Below, in pieces: positions 7,029 through 15,179 of a stretch of DNA of 21,072 nucleotides (positions are counted from its first letter, which is position 1; every line of letters starts with the position of its first letter). This DNA is from Clostridiales bacterium (GTDB lineage Bacteria > Bacillota_A > Clostridia > Oscillospirales > Oscillospiraceae). The DNA lies in the NCBI GenBank assembly GCA_022777455.1, contig JALFGI010000183.1, positions 1-21,072 on the forward strand. The letters run 5' to 3'. A program made the position numbers and the translations under genes. The notes under the pieces are model-generated. The model was not told where the DNA came from. It saw nothing but the letters and a program-made list of their open reading frames with translations, and made no database searches.

Positions 7029-8948
7029 TTACTTTGTGGAATCATCGGAAATATGGTAGCGCGGCACAAAGCCAAGGCCCATATGGTAGTTCTTTCCGGT
7101 TCCGTCCTCGTGGATGGCCCGGTCAATGGGCAGGTCCGTGTTGGTCTTTTTAACCTTCCATGCCCAGTCAAATTCATCCGGGAATTCCCCCAGAACGATC
7201 TCGCCAAAGTTGGAGCAGGTCAGCTCCTTCTTCTCCTCCAGCCACTGGCCGGTGCGGGGATTGAACCAGGACAGCTCATAACTGTCATAGGGCCGCAAAC
7301 CACGGATCTTGACTTTCAGCGCGCCCTTTTCAGAGTAGCCCATCACCAAATCCCGCTCCTTGGTGGCCGAGCACATTGTCCAGCCTCGCCAGCCGGAGGA
7401 GGGGCCATTGTAGTTGGGGGACACCAGGTTCTGGTCCGGGATCAGCTCCTGATACCGTTTTCCTTCGGAGAACAGGAAGTCCCGCACATACTGTACCATA
7501 TCCGCCGCGGGGAAGGTCATGATATCCCAGATCTTCCAGGGCTCTTCTTCCGGTTCCACATTGCCGCTCCAGCCGGCCTCAAAGCCTGCCAACAGGCCGC
7601 CATAGGCGCCGGAAAGCACGCTGCCATAGTAGCAGGAGCGGCAGTTCAGATGATCCTCCACGCTGCTGACATTGCCAAACACCAGTTGGATAATGTTGCC
7701 GTCGTCGTCCCGTATGATGCTGGTATGGCCGGAATAATAGGGTTCGCCGTTGATGGAGGGCACCGGGTTGTCGTCGTGGTACATATCCGTCAGCAGCCAG
7801 TAATACTGGTGGTCCCGCCAGTTGCCGGTCTGGTCGAAGGTTTTCCAGTGCTGCTCCTTGGGGCCGCCGTAGGCGATCTTGGAGGAACCGGGGGAATTGG
7901 TGCCAAGCAAGGTGCCGAAGGGGGGCGCGCCGTATAGATCAATCATCAGGTTGATGGGTTCATTGAACTCTCGGCTGTCGATGGTGGACAGCTTTCCGTC
8001 AAAGTGGATAGGACTGTACAGGGTATTATTGGCCTGGTAACGGGCGCTGAGGTACTGAATGTAGCGGGTGTAGACCATGGGCCAATCGTAGTAGTATTTC
8101 CAGGTCTTGGAGCAGTCCCGGCGCATGGCCTCCATGAAAACGGTAATGCCGTGGGCGTTCAGCCAGTTCACTTTCTTATCGAAGGCCTGGAAAAACTTGG
8201 GATTGATCCGGTCATAGTCGGGAACCAGATCCTCGTAGCCCTTGATCTTTCCGGGGAAGAAGAAGGGGCGGCCGCCTTCGTTGTGCATATCCCGGGCATG
8301 GGCGTCCAGCTTGGTATACCACTCCTCCACGGAACACATCGCCCAGGCGCCCCGGACGAAGGTGCCATATTCATCGTCGATCTTGATGGTGGCGGGATAA
8401 CCATCATTGGCCCAGGTGGGATAGGCGACGATGGTGCCGATGCAGTTGTAGCCCTGCTTCAGACGGTGGCGCACCATGTCCTTCATGGTCATATCGGGGC
8501 CGATGGGGCGCTCCTGCTCGTCATCCGTCCACGGGAACCGATAGGTCGCCAGAGGCCACCAGGTATCACCCACCATGAAGAAGGGGGTACCGTCGGCGTA
8601 CTCCATGGCGTGACCGTTGGCCGTTGCCCGGATGATGCCCCGGCGGCAGGGATTCTCCTGCTTTTCCTCCTCCGTCCATTCCATGGCAAAGTATGCACCG
8701 GAAATCCCTGTCAGGCCGGCATCGTCAACGGAAGCGCCGGTGGTGTAGGTCCAGGTGCCGGGAGCCGTTGCGGTGACGCGGATGCGCCAGGTATTGTCTC
8801 CGTCCCAGAAGCCAAAAACCCGCTTGTCAAAACCGGGGCCCTTCAGCTGTGCCCACACAGTGACATCTGTATAGGGATTGTCATAGGCGTTGTGTGCGTG
8901 CAGAACAATCTCATGCACATCCCACATGTGGATTACTGTTTCTTTCAT
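7029..8948 (-). CDS. DUF5060/DUF4038 apiosidase-like glycoside hydrolase, paralogue 3
   Basis: The first gene of the operon encodes a 639-residue predicted glycoside hydrolase with the same layout: DUF5060-like sandwich, DUF4038 barrel from MVGDTWW (125-131), and C-terminal beta domain (LRPYDSYELSWFNP). Candidate catalytic acids are D316 and E401. Like its paralogues it lacks a signal peptide, which places its substrate inside the cell and implies a transporter. I chose the ATG at 8948 because the paralogues begin MK-xVIHMWDV. A GTG one codon earlier (8951) is six bases from AAAGGA and could be the real start. Transcription probably begins just downstream of the promoter at 8997-9025, under the operator at 8977-8990. 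The sugar cleaved is not known; characterised relatives with a DUF4038 barrel (GH140) remove apiose from pectin. Confidence 0.86.
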   Translation of the reverse strand: MKETVIHMWDVHEIVLHAHNAYDNPYTDVTVWAQLKGPGFDKRVFGFWDGDNTWRIRVTATAPGTWTYTTGASVDDAGLTGISGAYFAMEWTEEEKQENPCRRGIIRATANGHAMEYADGTPFFMVGDTWWPLATYRFPWTDDEQERPIGPDMTMKDMVRHRLKQGYNCIGTIVAYPTWANDGYPATIKIDDEYGTFVRGAWAMCSVEEWYTKLDAHARDMHNEGGRPFFFPGKIKGYEDLVPDYDRINPKFFQAFDKKVNWLNAHGITVFMEAMRRDCSKTWKYYYDWPMVYTRYIQYLSARYQANNTLYSPIHFDGKLSTIDSREFNEPINLMIDLYGAPPFGTLLGTNSPGSSKIAYGGPKEQHWKTFDQTGNWRDHQYYWLLTDMYHDDNPVPSINGEPYYSGHTSIIRDDDGNIIQLVFGNVSSVEDHLNCRSCYYGSVLSGAYGGLLAGFEAGWSGNVEPEEEPWKIWDIMTFPAADMVQYVRDFLFSEGKRYQELIPDQNLVSPNYNGPSSGWRGWTMCSATKERDLVMGYSEKGALKVKIRGLRPYDSYELSWFNPRTGQWLEEKKELTCSNFGEIVLGEFPDEFDWAWKVKKTNTDLPIDRAIHEDGTGKNYHMGLGFVPRYHISDDSTK

Positions 8949-8976
8949 CACGAGAGATCCTTTCTGAAACCTCGAA

Positions 8977-8990
8977 TGAAAACGATTACA
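8977..8990. promoter_or_regulatory. LacI/CcpA-type operator of the hydrolase operon
   Basis: TGAAAACGATTACA fits the general cre/LacI-family pattern TGWAANCGNTNWCA at every position. It is centred in a larger imperfect palindrome (8971-8998, CTCGAA...TTCGAG). It begins seven bases downstream of the -10 box, so bound repressor would block transcription. An identical 14-mer lies at 10607-10620. Confidence 0.75.
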
Positions 8991-8996
8991 TTTTCG

Positions 8997-9025
8997 AGTA
9001 TATAAACCTTTTCATTTTTTGTCAA
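8997..9025 (-). promoter_or_regulatory. Sigma-A promoter of the hydrolase operon
   Basis: On the minus strand TTGACA (9020-9025), a 17-base spacer and TATACT (8997-9002) form a near-consensus promoter. It would start transcription within the operator, about 40 bases before paralogue 3. Confidence 0.8.
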
Positions 9026-9143
9026 GTGGGCGTGGAGAAAAAACCAAGAACTTGGAGATTCTGTAAAAATCAGATCCGAATTTTTTGTTGAGTTTGCTAC
9101 CACCCGGGCAGCGCTTCAAAAGGGCAGGGAGCCTTTGGCGGCC

Positions 9144-9174
9144 AAAAAGCCCGCCTTCAGCCGAAGGCGGGCTT
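9144..9174 (-). terminator. Rho-independent terminator of the LacI-family gene
   Basis: AAGCCCGCCTTC (9147-9158) pairs perfectly with GAAGGCGGGCTT (9163-9174) around a four-base loop, and on the minus strand the stem runs into five Ts. It lies 29 bases past the stop of the repressor gene and separates it from the hydrolase operon. Confidence 0.85.
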
Positions 9175-9202
9175 GAATACATGAGCGGGAGAAAGCTGCC
9201 GG

Positions 9203-10219
9203 TCAGACCTCCCGGGTGGAGGAATTGATCTTCAGAAGGGGTTCAAAGATAACCTCCCGATAGCCGATACCGGGATTTTCGATCCGGGAAAGAAGCATTC
9301 CCGAGGCCTTTTCCGCGATAAAGGCGGGATTCAGGGTCACAAAGGTTGGCTGGATACGGAACAGGTCGCTGTAGCGGATGTTGCCGAAGGAGACAACGGA
9401 AACGTCCTCCGGCACGGAATACCCGCTGTTGTGCAGGTACCGGTAGGCACCGATGGCCATATCGTTGTTGGCCACCACAATTGCCGTGGGGGGATCGGGA
9501 AGGCTCATCAGGAATTTGCATCCGGCAATGCCGCCTTCCTCGTTGAAATGGCCGGAATTGTAGCTGTAGGGATAGTGATCGTCTACGGTCACGCCGATTT
9601 TCTGCATTGCCTCCGTGAAACCCGCAAGACGCTCCCGGCCGGTGCTGGTGGAAAGATCCGAGGTCAGAATGGCAATTTTCCGATGCCCCTGCTTGATCAG
9701 ATGCTCTGTCAGCATATACACGCCGCCCCGGCCGTTGGAGCCTACGAAATCGCCTACAAAATCGGGGCTCCCCACACTCCGGTCAACCAGGGCGATAGGG
9801 ATTGTTTTGCTCAGTTCGCACACATAGCCGTCATTTTTGCCGGTGGTATTCAGGATGACTCCCGCCACATTCTGGCTCTGCACCCGCTTCAGGTACTGCA
9901 GCTCCAGGGCCGGATCATCCTCCGTGCTGCAGACCATCAGGCTGTAGCCCGCTTTCCGCAGGTTTGCGTCAATCACCTTTGCCATGGTGGTAAAGTGGTT
10001 GTTGGCGATGTTGGAGATCAGAAATGCCACAAGATTACTGGAGTCCGTTTTCAGATTCCGCGCCGCAATGTTGGGAATATACCGGACCGCCTCGATGGCT
10101 TCGTGGACACGGCTGACCGTTTCGCTGCGAACATTATTGGAATTGTTGATTACCCGGGATACTGTCGCGACGGAGACGCCCGCTCTTCGGGCTACATCCT
10201 TGATTGTAGTTTCTCCCAT
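9203..10219 (-). CDS. LacI-family transcriptional repressor
   Basis: A 338-residue regulator of typical LacI/GalR length. The N-terminus is a helix-turn-helix (TIKDVARRAGVSVATVSRVI, residues 5-24), followed by a hinge helix (PNIAARNLKT, about 49-58) whose leucine normally opens the central CpG of the operator. A periplasmic-binding-like effector domain follows (VAFLISNIANNHF..., ending with VTLNPAFIAEKASGMLL). The recognition helix (VSVATVSRV) is of the CcpA-like kind, which fits the TGAAAACGATTACA sites at 8977 and 10607. It lies between the hydrolase operon and the transporter operon and probably represses both until a sugar or sugar phosphate binds. It has its own consensus promoter and terminator. 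The ribosome binding site (GGTGAG) is weak. Confidence 0.93.
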   Translation of the reverse strand: MGETTIKDVARRAGVSVATVSRVINNSNNVRSETVSRVHEAIEAVRYIPNIAARNLKTDSSNLVAFLISNIANNHFTTMAKVIDANLRKAGYSLMVCSTEDDPALELQYLKRVQSQNVAGVILNTTGKNDGYVCELSKTIPIALVDRSVGSPDFVGDFVGSNGRGGVYMLTEHLIKQGHRKIAILTSDLSTSTGRERLAGFTEAMQKIGVTVDDHYPYSYNSGHFNEEGGIAGCKFLMSLPDPPTAIVVANNDMAIGAYRYLHNSGYSVPEDVSVVSFGNIRYSDLFRIQPTFVTLNPAFIAEKASGMLLSRIENPGIGYREVIFEPLLKINSSTREV

Positions 10220-10362
10220 ATACCGTTCTCACCAATCTGTAGTTTTTTTATACCCTGAGATGGATCAAATGCCGCGGATCTCCCCGGGGGAAAGGCATTC
10301 CTGCGTTCCGTTGGCGCTTCAAACAACAGGGTACCTGGCATTTTGCGCAGAATGATACCAAA

Positions 10363-10391
10363 ATTATAACTTCTCGCCGCATAATTGTCAA
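10363..10391 (-). promoter_or_regulatory. Consensus sigma-A promoter of the LacI-family gene
   Basis: TTGACA (10386-10391), a 17-base spacer and TATAAT (10363-10368) on the minus strand are a perfect consensus. The start lies about 135 bases before the gene, leaving a long leader. Confidence 0.8.
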
Positions 10392-10402
10392 GGATAATTA
10401 GA

Positions 10403-10416
10403 TTAAAACGTTTACA
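10403..10416. promoter_or_regulatory. Operator-like site upstream of the repressor promoter
   Basis: Read on the minus strand, TGTAAACGTTTTAA fits the cre/LacI pattern except at one position. It lies 11 bases upstream of the repressor -35 box, in the 439-base divergent control region 10220-10658, which has no gene. It may serve CcpA, the local repressor or DNA looping. Confidence 0.5.
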
Positions 10417-10451
10417 TTTGTTCCTGGCATCAGAATTACCGGAGAAACGGA

Positions 10452-10465
10452 TCGAAACGTTTGTA
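10452..10465. promoter_or_regulatory. Weak operator-like site
   Basis: TCGAAACGTTTGTA has the same AAACGTTT core as the site 49 bases to its left, but poorer outer bases. It lies between the two divergent promoters and could be an auxiliary operator. Confidence 0.3.
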
Positions 10466-10564
10466 CAATTCTGCTGCGGTTTTGCTGATTTGGATACTGG
10501 CTGTGAATTATGCACAAAGAATATGGCAAAATATCGTTCTGATTTACAAAAAATGATACCCCTC

Positions 10565-10593
10565 TTGACAAAGGTTTCGGAATGTGTTAACTT
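10565..10593 (+). promoter_or_regulatory. Promoter of the transporter operon
   Basis: TTGACA (10565-10570) and TAACTT (10588-10593) are 17 bases apart, with TGT directly before the -10 box as an extended -10 element. The -10 itself is poor (three of six consensus bases), which the extension would compensate. The start falls just before the operator at 10607. Confidence 0.65.
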
Positions 10594-10606
10594 GAAAGCA
10601 CCGAAA

Positions 10607-10620
10607 TGAAAACGATTACA
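10607..10620. promoter_or_regulatory. LacI/CcpA-type operator of the transporter operon
   Basis: TGAAAACGATTACA is identical to the operator at 8977-8990. It begins 14 bases after the -10 box, a position from which a bound repressor blocks initiation or early elongation. Confidence 0.75.
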
Positions 10621-10658
10621 ATCTTCATGCGGTAAAAACAAAAAAGGAGTTGCAAAAA

Positions 10659-12194
10659 ATGAAAAAGTATTTCGCCCTCATCCTTGCCATGCTGATGATT
10701 ATTGGCTGCGTGAGCGTTACTGCTGCTGCCGATAATTCCGATCGCGTTCTGAACATTGGCATCAGCTCGGAAATCTCCAACATCGTCCCCATGTCAAACA
10801 ATGTGGCCGTGGCCAACCGGGACGGACTGATCGTATTTGCTCTCTATGATCCCCTGCTTTGGTACGATACCACCACCGACACCCTGAACCCCTGGATCGC
10901 CACCGAGTGGAGCCACAGCGACGACGGCCTGGAGTGGTACTTCACCATCCGTGACGATGTCTACTTCCACAACGGCGACAAGATGACCGCCGAGGACGTG
11001 GCCTGGTCCCTGAACCTCATCCCTGAGAACCCCGTTGTCACCGACGCCAACATCCCCGGCTTCGGCCACGCGGAGGTTGTGGACGATACCCATGTCAAGG
11101 TTGTTATGGATACCGTGTTCGCTGCTGCTGATAACTTCTTCGCCTCCTACCACATTGTCATGCTGGACAAGAGCTACCAGGAAGAAGTGGGTTGGGAAGG
11201 CTATATTGATCACCCTATCGGCACCGGCCCCTACAAGTTTGTGGACCGCGCCCTGGGCGCTTATGTGAAGATGGAGGCCAACGAGCAGTACTGGCAGGGC
11301 GCGCCCGACATCAAGTATGTCAACCTGAACATCCTGCCCGACGCCAACTCCCAGCTGCTGTCCCTGGAGGCCGGGGAAGTGGACGTACTGCAGAACGTCT
11401 CCCTGGCAAACTGCCAGAAGGTGGAAATGATGGATGGCTTCACAGTTGATTACTGCGTTGCCAAGACCGTTGCGTTCATTAACTGGGGCGCAAACTCCAA
11501 GCTGGATACCGACGAGAACCTGCGTAAGGCCGTGGCCAGCGCCATTAACTATGATTCCATCTGCACGATTCTGAACAAAGGACACACCGTGCCCGTCACC
11601 ATGATGATCGCTCCCGGCATCCGCTGCCGTCCCGAGGATGGAACCTTTACCGCCGCGCTGTCCTATGATCCCGAGGCTGCCAAGGAGTATCTGGCCCAGT
11701 CCACCTATACCAGCTCCGACACGCTGTCCATCGTGGTGACCGCCGGCGCGAAGGAGGAGAGCGTCTGTAAGGTCATTCAGGGCAATCTTCAGGAAATCGG
11801 CATCAACGCCGAGCTGAAGGCAATTGACGGCGCCACCTACTCCACCCTGACCGGCGAAGGAAACTTCGACATCGGAATTTATTCCACCCTGCCCAGCCTG
11901 TATGACTGCAACCTGATGTATCAGTTCTATATTCCCGGCACCAAGACCTTCGATAACTCCAAGTGCGAGCAAAAGGAAGAGCTGGGCGCCCTGGCCATCG
12001 CTTCTCTGACGGAGCTGGATGAGGAGGCCCGTACCGATATCTTCCGCCAGATGGCCAACATTATGAACGAGCACGCGGTGAAGCTGCCCCTGTATCAAGA
12101 CTGCAACACCTTCTGCTACAACTCCTCCGTTACCAACGTGCACGCCATCCCCGGCACCAACGTGCGGATTGCGGAGTGGACCTGGGCGGACTAA
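10659..12194 (+). CDS. Family-5 (Dpp/Opp-type) ABC transporter substrate-binding protein
   Basis: A 511-residue extracellular binding protein of the SBP_bac_5 family, which captures the substrate for the ABC transporter encoded next to it. The N-terminus is a signal peptide. A possible lipobox, IIGC (Cys17), would tether it to the membrane, but TAAA-DN (about residues 21-26) could also be cut by signal peptidase I. Family features are the early DPLLWYD and LNPWIATEWSHSDDGLEW, then FHNGDKMTAEDVAWSL and GTGPYKF. The ATG at 10659 lies nine bases after AGGAG; a TTG three codons earlier is too close to it. Family members mostly bind peptides, but some bind oligosaccharides. The shared operators with three hydrolases favour a glycoside here. 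Confidence 0.9.
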   Translation: MKKYFALILAMLMIIGCVSVTAAADNSDRVLNIGISSEISNIVPMSNNVAVANRDGLIVFALYDPLLWYDTTTDTLNPWIATEWSHSDDGLEWYFTIRDDVYFHNGDKMTAEDVAWSLNLIPENPVVTDANIPGFGHAEVVDDTHVKVVMDTVFAAADNFFASYHIVMLDKSYQEEVGWEGYIDHPIGTGPYKFVDRALGAYVKMEANEQYWQGAPDIKYVNLNILPDANSQLLSLEAGEVDVLQNVSLANCQKVEMMDGFTVDYCVAKTVAFINWGANSKLDTDENLRKAVASAINYDSICTILNKGHTVPVTMMIAPGIRCRPEDGTFTAALSYDPEAAKEYLAQSTYTSSDTLSIVVTAGAKEESVCKVIQGNLQEIGINAELKAIDGATYSTLTGEGNFDIGIYSTLPSLYDCNLMYQFYIPGTKTFDNSKCEQKEELGALAIASLTELDEEARTDIFRQMANIMNEHAVKLPLYQDCNTFCYNSSVTNVHAIPGTNVRIAEWTWAD

Positions 12195-12276
12195 CGGACC
12201 GCTGAGCCGGATCTTCCCGGCAGAGCAGTGCGGAAACAGGTCCCATCCTTTTCCCGCCGTTTTATACCGCGCTACC

Positions 12277-12308
12277 GAATGGGTTGACCCTCCGGGGTCA
12301 ACCCATTC
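12277..12308 (+). other. Intercistronic hairpin after the binding-protein gene
   Basis: GAATGGGTTGACCC (12277-12290) pairs perfectly over 14 bp with 12295-12308 around a TCCG loop. The following bases (AAAGAAAATACG) lack a T-run, so it is probably not a terminator. Such hairpins behind binding-protein genes often protect the upstream mRNA and raise its share over the membrane components. Confidence 0.6.
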
Positions 12309-12340
12309 AAAGAAAATACGCAGAAAGAAGGAGAATTACT

Positions 12341-13270
12341 GTGGCAAAATATATTGCAAAACGCCTTTTACAGATTATTCCCACATTTCTTCTCCTCACC
12401 CTCCTTGTATATACGATCCTTTCTCTGTCTCCTGCGGACCCTGCTATGATGCGTCTTGGCAACGGTGCCACCCAGGAAGCCATTGATGAAATCCACCACG
12501 AACTGGGACTGGATCAGCCGCTGCTCGTCCGATATGGCAAGTACATGTGGGAGCTGTTTACAAAGGGTGAGATGGGAAAATCCTGGGTCATGCAGACCAG
12601 CGTCAAAAAGAACTTTATTCAGCGTCTCCCCAACACCCTGCTCCTGACGGCAATGGCGCTGCTGCTTACCTCCGTGGTGGGTATTGTGGCCGGTGTTTTC
12701 GCTGCGGTGAACCAGAATTCCGCCGGCGACCGCATTACCATGATTCTGGCCATGCTGATCATCAGTCTGCCAAACTTCTTCCTTTCCCTGATCTGTCAGA
12801 TATTTATCTGCCTGAAGCTGAAATGGCTGCCGGTGGCCGGCGCCGGCTCCTTCCGCCACTTTATCCTGCCTTCCATAATGCTGGCAGCCAGCCGTGTGGC
12901 CGGTCAGATTCGGCTGACCCGGTCGAGCATGCTGGACGTGCTGGGGCAGGACTACATCCGCACCGCCTACGCCAAGGGCTGCTCCAAGCTGCGGGTTGTC
13001 AGCTATCATGCCCTGCGCAACGGACTGCTCCCCGTGATTACCGGCATCGGCAACCAGGTGGGCGGTCTTGTAGCCGGCGCGGTTACCGTCGAGACTATTT
13101 TCGCCATTCCCGGCGTTGGCTCCATGCTGGTCAACGCGGTGCGCAGCAACGACATTCCCGAGGTCATGGGACCCATCATTTTCATTTCGCTGCTGGTGTG
13201 CGTAGTGAATCTGCTGGTGGATTTCCTTTATGCGGTGGTTGACCCCAGAGTCAAGCTGCAATATCGCTGA
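12341..13270 (+). CDS. ABC transporter permease, DppB/OppB type
   Basis: A 309-residue inner-membrane permease of the peptide/oligosaccharide (Dpp/Opp) class. It opens with a transmembrane helix (about 8-28) and has the long extracytoplasmic stretch with LGLDQPLLVRYGKY typical of DppB. The remaining helices follow. The EAA loop (DYIRTAYAKGCSKLRVVSYH) docks onto an ATPase, and the C-terminus DPRVKLQYR is typical. I take GTG at 12341 as the start because AAGGAG lies seven bases upstream. The frame is open 19 codons further, but those codons run through the hairpin at 12277-12308. It lies 146 bases after the binding-protein gene and 18 bases before the second permease. Confidence 0.9.
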   Translation: MAKYIAKRLLQIIPTFLLLTLLVYTILSLSPADPAMMRLGNGATQEAIDEIHHELGLDQPLLVRYGKYMWELFTKGEMGKSWVMQTSVKKNFIQRLPNTLLLTAMALLLTSVVGIVAGVFAAVNQNSAGDRITMILAMLIISLPNFFLSLICQIFICLKLKWLPVAGAGSFRHFILPSIMLAASRVAGQIRLTRSSMLDVLGQDYIRTAYAKGCSKLRVVSYHALRNGLLPVITGIGNQVGGLVAGAVTVETIFAIPGVGSMLVNAVRSNDIPEVMGPIIFISLLVCVVNLLVDFLYAVVDPRVKLQYR

Positions 13271-13288
13271 TACGGAGGTGAACATACG

Positions 13289-14182
13289 ATGACCAGAAAA
13301 CGCGCAAAAGAAATGGAAAATGCCGCTGCTCGGGGCAGCATGTCCCAGGGCAGAATGATTTGGATTCGCTTCCGTAAAAATCGCCTTGCCGTCATCGGCC
13401 TGGTGGGCATCATTCTGATGATGCTGATCTGCTTCACCTCTCCGCTGTACATCAGCTGGGACCGGGTGATTCACCAGGATCTGATGCTGGAAACCGTGTC
13501 CCCCTGTAAGGAATTCCCCTTCGGTACGGACCAGTTTGGCCGGGACCTGTTCGCGCGAATCCTGCGGGGCGGTGTTTACAGCCTCTCCTCCGGCTTCATT
13601 GTCATGTTCGGTGCGCTGATCCTTGGGCTGCTGTTTGGCAGCGTCGCGGGCTACTTCGGCGGCAAGATCGATACCATTATCATGCGTCTGATGGACGTAT
13701 TCATGTCCGTGCCCAATCTGCTGATGGCCATGACCTTGATTGTGGTATTCGGCCAGGGGATCGGGAGCCTGTGGCTGGCGATGGCGCTGAGCTCCTTCCC
13801 CGGCATTGCCCGGACGGTACGCTCCTCCATCATGACCACTCGATCGGCGGAATATGTGGATGCGGCCCATATTTACGGCTCCTCCACGGCAAAGATCCTG
13901 ATCAAGCACATCCTTCCCAACTGCATCGGCCCTGTGGTCATTTCGGCCACACTGATGCTGGGCTCCACCATTCTGGGCATTGCCGGTATGGGCTTCTTGG
14001 GAATCGGCATTGCCTCCCCCACCCCGGAATGGGGCACAATCCTTTCCGAAGTCAAGGACTACATCCGTTTCTATCCGTATTTGGGCATTATTCCAGGCAC
14101 CGCCATTGCGCTGAGCGTCATCTTCATCAACTTTATGGGTGACGGCCTGCGGGACGCGCTGGACCCCAGAATGAAAAAGTGA
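13289..14182 (+). CDS. ABC transporter permease, DppC/OppC type
   Basis: A 297-residue inner-membrane permease, partner of the preceding one. The cytoplasmic N-terminus carries the short domain usual in OppC/DppC (WIRFRKNRLAVIGLVG), then an extracellular segment with the family motif FGTDQFGRDLFARIL (about 78-92). After further helices comes the EAA loop EYVDAAHIYGSSTAKILIKH. It ends with GDGLRDALDPRMKK, a classic DppC terminus. GGAGGTG sits eight bases before the ATG. Its stop codon overlaps the ribosome binding site of the next gene, ten bases away, so the genes are tightly coupled. Confidence 0.92.
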   Translation: MTRKRAKEMENAAARGSMSQGRMIWIRFRKNRLAVIGLVGIILMMLICFTSPLYISWDRVIHQDLMLETVSPCKEFPFGTDQFGRDLFARILRGGVYSLSSGFIVMFGALILGLLFGSVAGYFGGKIDTIIMRLMDVFMSVPNLLMAMTLIVVFGQGIGSLWLAMALSSFPGIARTVRSSIMTTRSAEYVDAAHIYGSSTAKILIKHILPNCIGPVVISATLMLGSTILGIAGMGFLGIGIASPTPEWGTILSEVKDYIRFYPYLGIIPGTAIALSVIFINFMGDGLRDALDPRMKK

Positions 14183-14192
14183 GGCACTGCAT

Positions 14193-15179
14193 ATGGAAGA
14201 ATTACTGAATATTTCCAACTTGCATGTTCAATACAATACGGATGACGCAGTTGTTCACGCGGTCAACGGCGTGAATCTGGTGATCCACAAGGGCGAGGCC
14301 ATGGGCCTGGTGGGAGAAACCGGCGCGGGAAAAACCACCACCGCCCTGAGCATCCTGAACATTCTGCCGGAGCAGGTTGGCCAGATCACCCAGGGCACCG
14401 TTACCTACAACGGCAAAGACGTTCGCACCATGAATAAAAAGGAGCTGCGGGCCATGCGCGGCAAGCAAATCTCCATGATCTTTCAGGACCCCATGACCAG
14501 CCTGAACCCCATCATTACCGTGGGCGATCAGATCGGCGAAATGCTGAAGCTCCATTTCAACAATATGACCAAGGAGGAATGTGCCAACCGGATCGAAGAG
14601 ATTCTGAAGCTGGTGGGAATTCCCCCGGAGCGGAAAAACGAATACCCCTTCCAGTTCTCCGGCGGCATGAAGCAGCGCATCGGCATTGCCATCGCTCTGG
14701 TCTGCCAGCCCGATCTGCTGATTGCCGACGAACCCACCACCGCGCTGGATGTCACCATTCAGGCCCAGATCCTGCAGCTGATGCGGGATCTGAAGAAGAA
14801 TTTCAACACCGCGATGATCATGATTACCCACGACCTGGGTATTGTGGCGGAAACCTGTGACAGCGTCAGCGTGATGTATGCCGGTGAGATCATCGAAACC
14901 GGCACCGTGGAGGATATCTTTGAGAAGATTCATAACCATCCGTATACCATCGGTCTGTTCAACTGCATTCCCAAGCTGAATTCCAACGAGAAACGGCTGA
15001 CCCCCATTGAAGGCTTTGTGGTGGATCCTACCCAACTGCCCTCCGGCTGCAAGTTCCACGACCGCTGCCCCTATGCCACTGCGCGCTGCAGCGAGGAGAA
15101 CCCCGCAAGCTACCGGAAGGGTACCCACCAGATCAAATGCTTCCGCTATGAAAACTGGGGAAAGGAGGAGCAAGCATGA
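14193..15179 (+). CDS. ABC transporter ATP-binding protein, DppD/OppD type
   Basis: A 328-residue cytoplasmic ATPase that powers the transporter. Walker A is GETGAGKT (41-48), the Q-loop Gln is at 98, the signature FSGGM at 155-159, Walker B LLIADE at 175-180 and the H-loop His at 213. The C-terminal oligopeptide-transporter extension includes [15 protein letters not shown] (285-299) and Cys316; this four-cysteine set binds an iron-sulfur cluster in characterised DppD/OppD-type ATPases. The gene overlaps the next ATPase gene by four bases (ATGA). All catalytic motifs look intact. Confidence 0.93.
   Translation: MEELLNISNLHVQYNTDDAVVHAVNGVNLVIHKGEAMGLVGETGAGKTTTALSILNILPEQVGQITQGTVTYNGKDVRTMNKKELRAMRGKQISMIFQDPMTSLNPIITVGDQIGEMLKLHFNNMTKEECANRIEEILKLVGIPPERKNEYPFQFSGGMKQRIGIAIALVCQPDLLIADEPTTALDVTIQAQILQLMRDLKKNFNTAMIMITHDLGIVAETCDSVSVMYAGEIIETGTVEDIFEKIHNHPYTIGLFNCIPKLNSNEKRLTPIEGFVVDPTQLPSGCKFHDRCPYATARCSEENPASYRKGTHQIKCFRYENWGKEEQA

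Noticed and set aside
5266..7059. 597-codon open frame on the plus strand opposite hydrolase 2
   Set aside because: Similar antisense frames occur opposite all three hydrolases because the genes are similar; the hydrolase frames carry the recognisable domains.
2038..8948. CRISPR or tandem-repeat array
   Set aside because: The periodic similarity comes from three full-length paralogous genes about 1.9 kb each; no short direct repeats with spacers are present.
12277..12308. Rho-independent terminator after the binding-protein gene
   Set aside because: The stem is perfect, but no T-run follows and the permease genes downstream have no visible promoter of their own.
12368..14218. 616-codon open frame on the minus strand opposite the two permeases
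   Set aside because: The composition (Gln, His, Asp, Gly rich) is that of a reverse-complement shadow of membrane-protein genes with strong codon bias, and both permeases are unmistakable.
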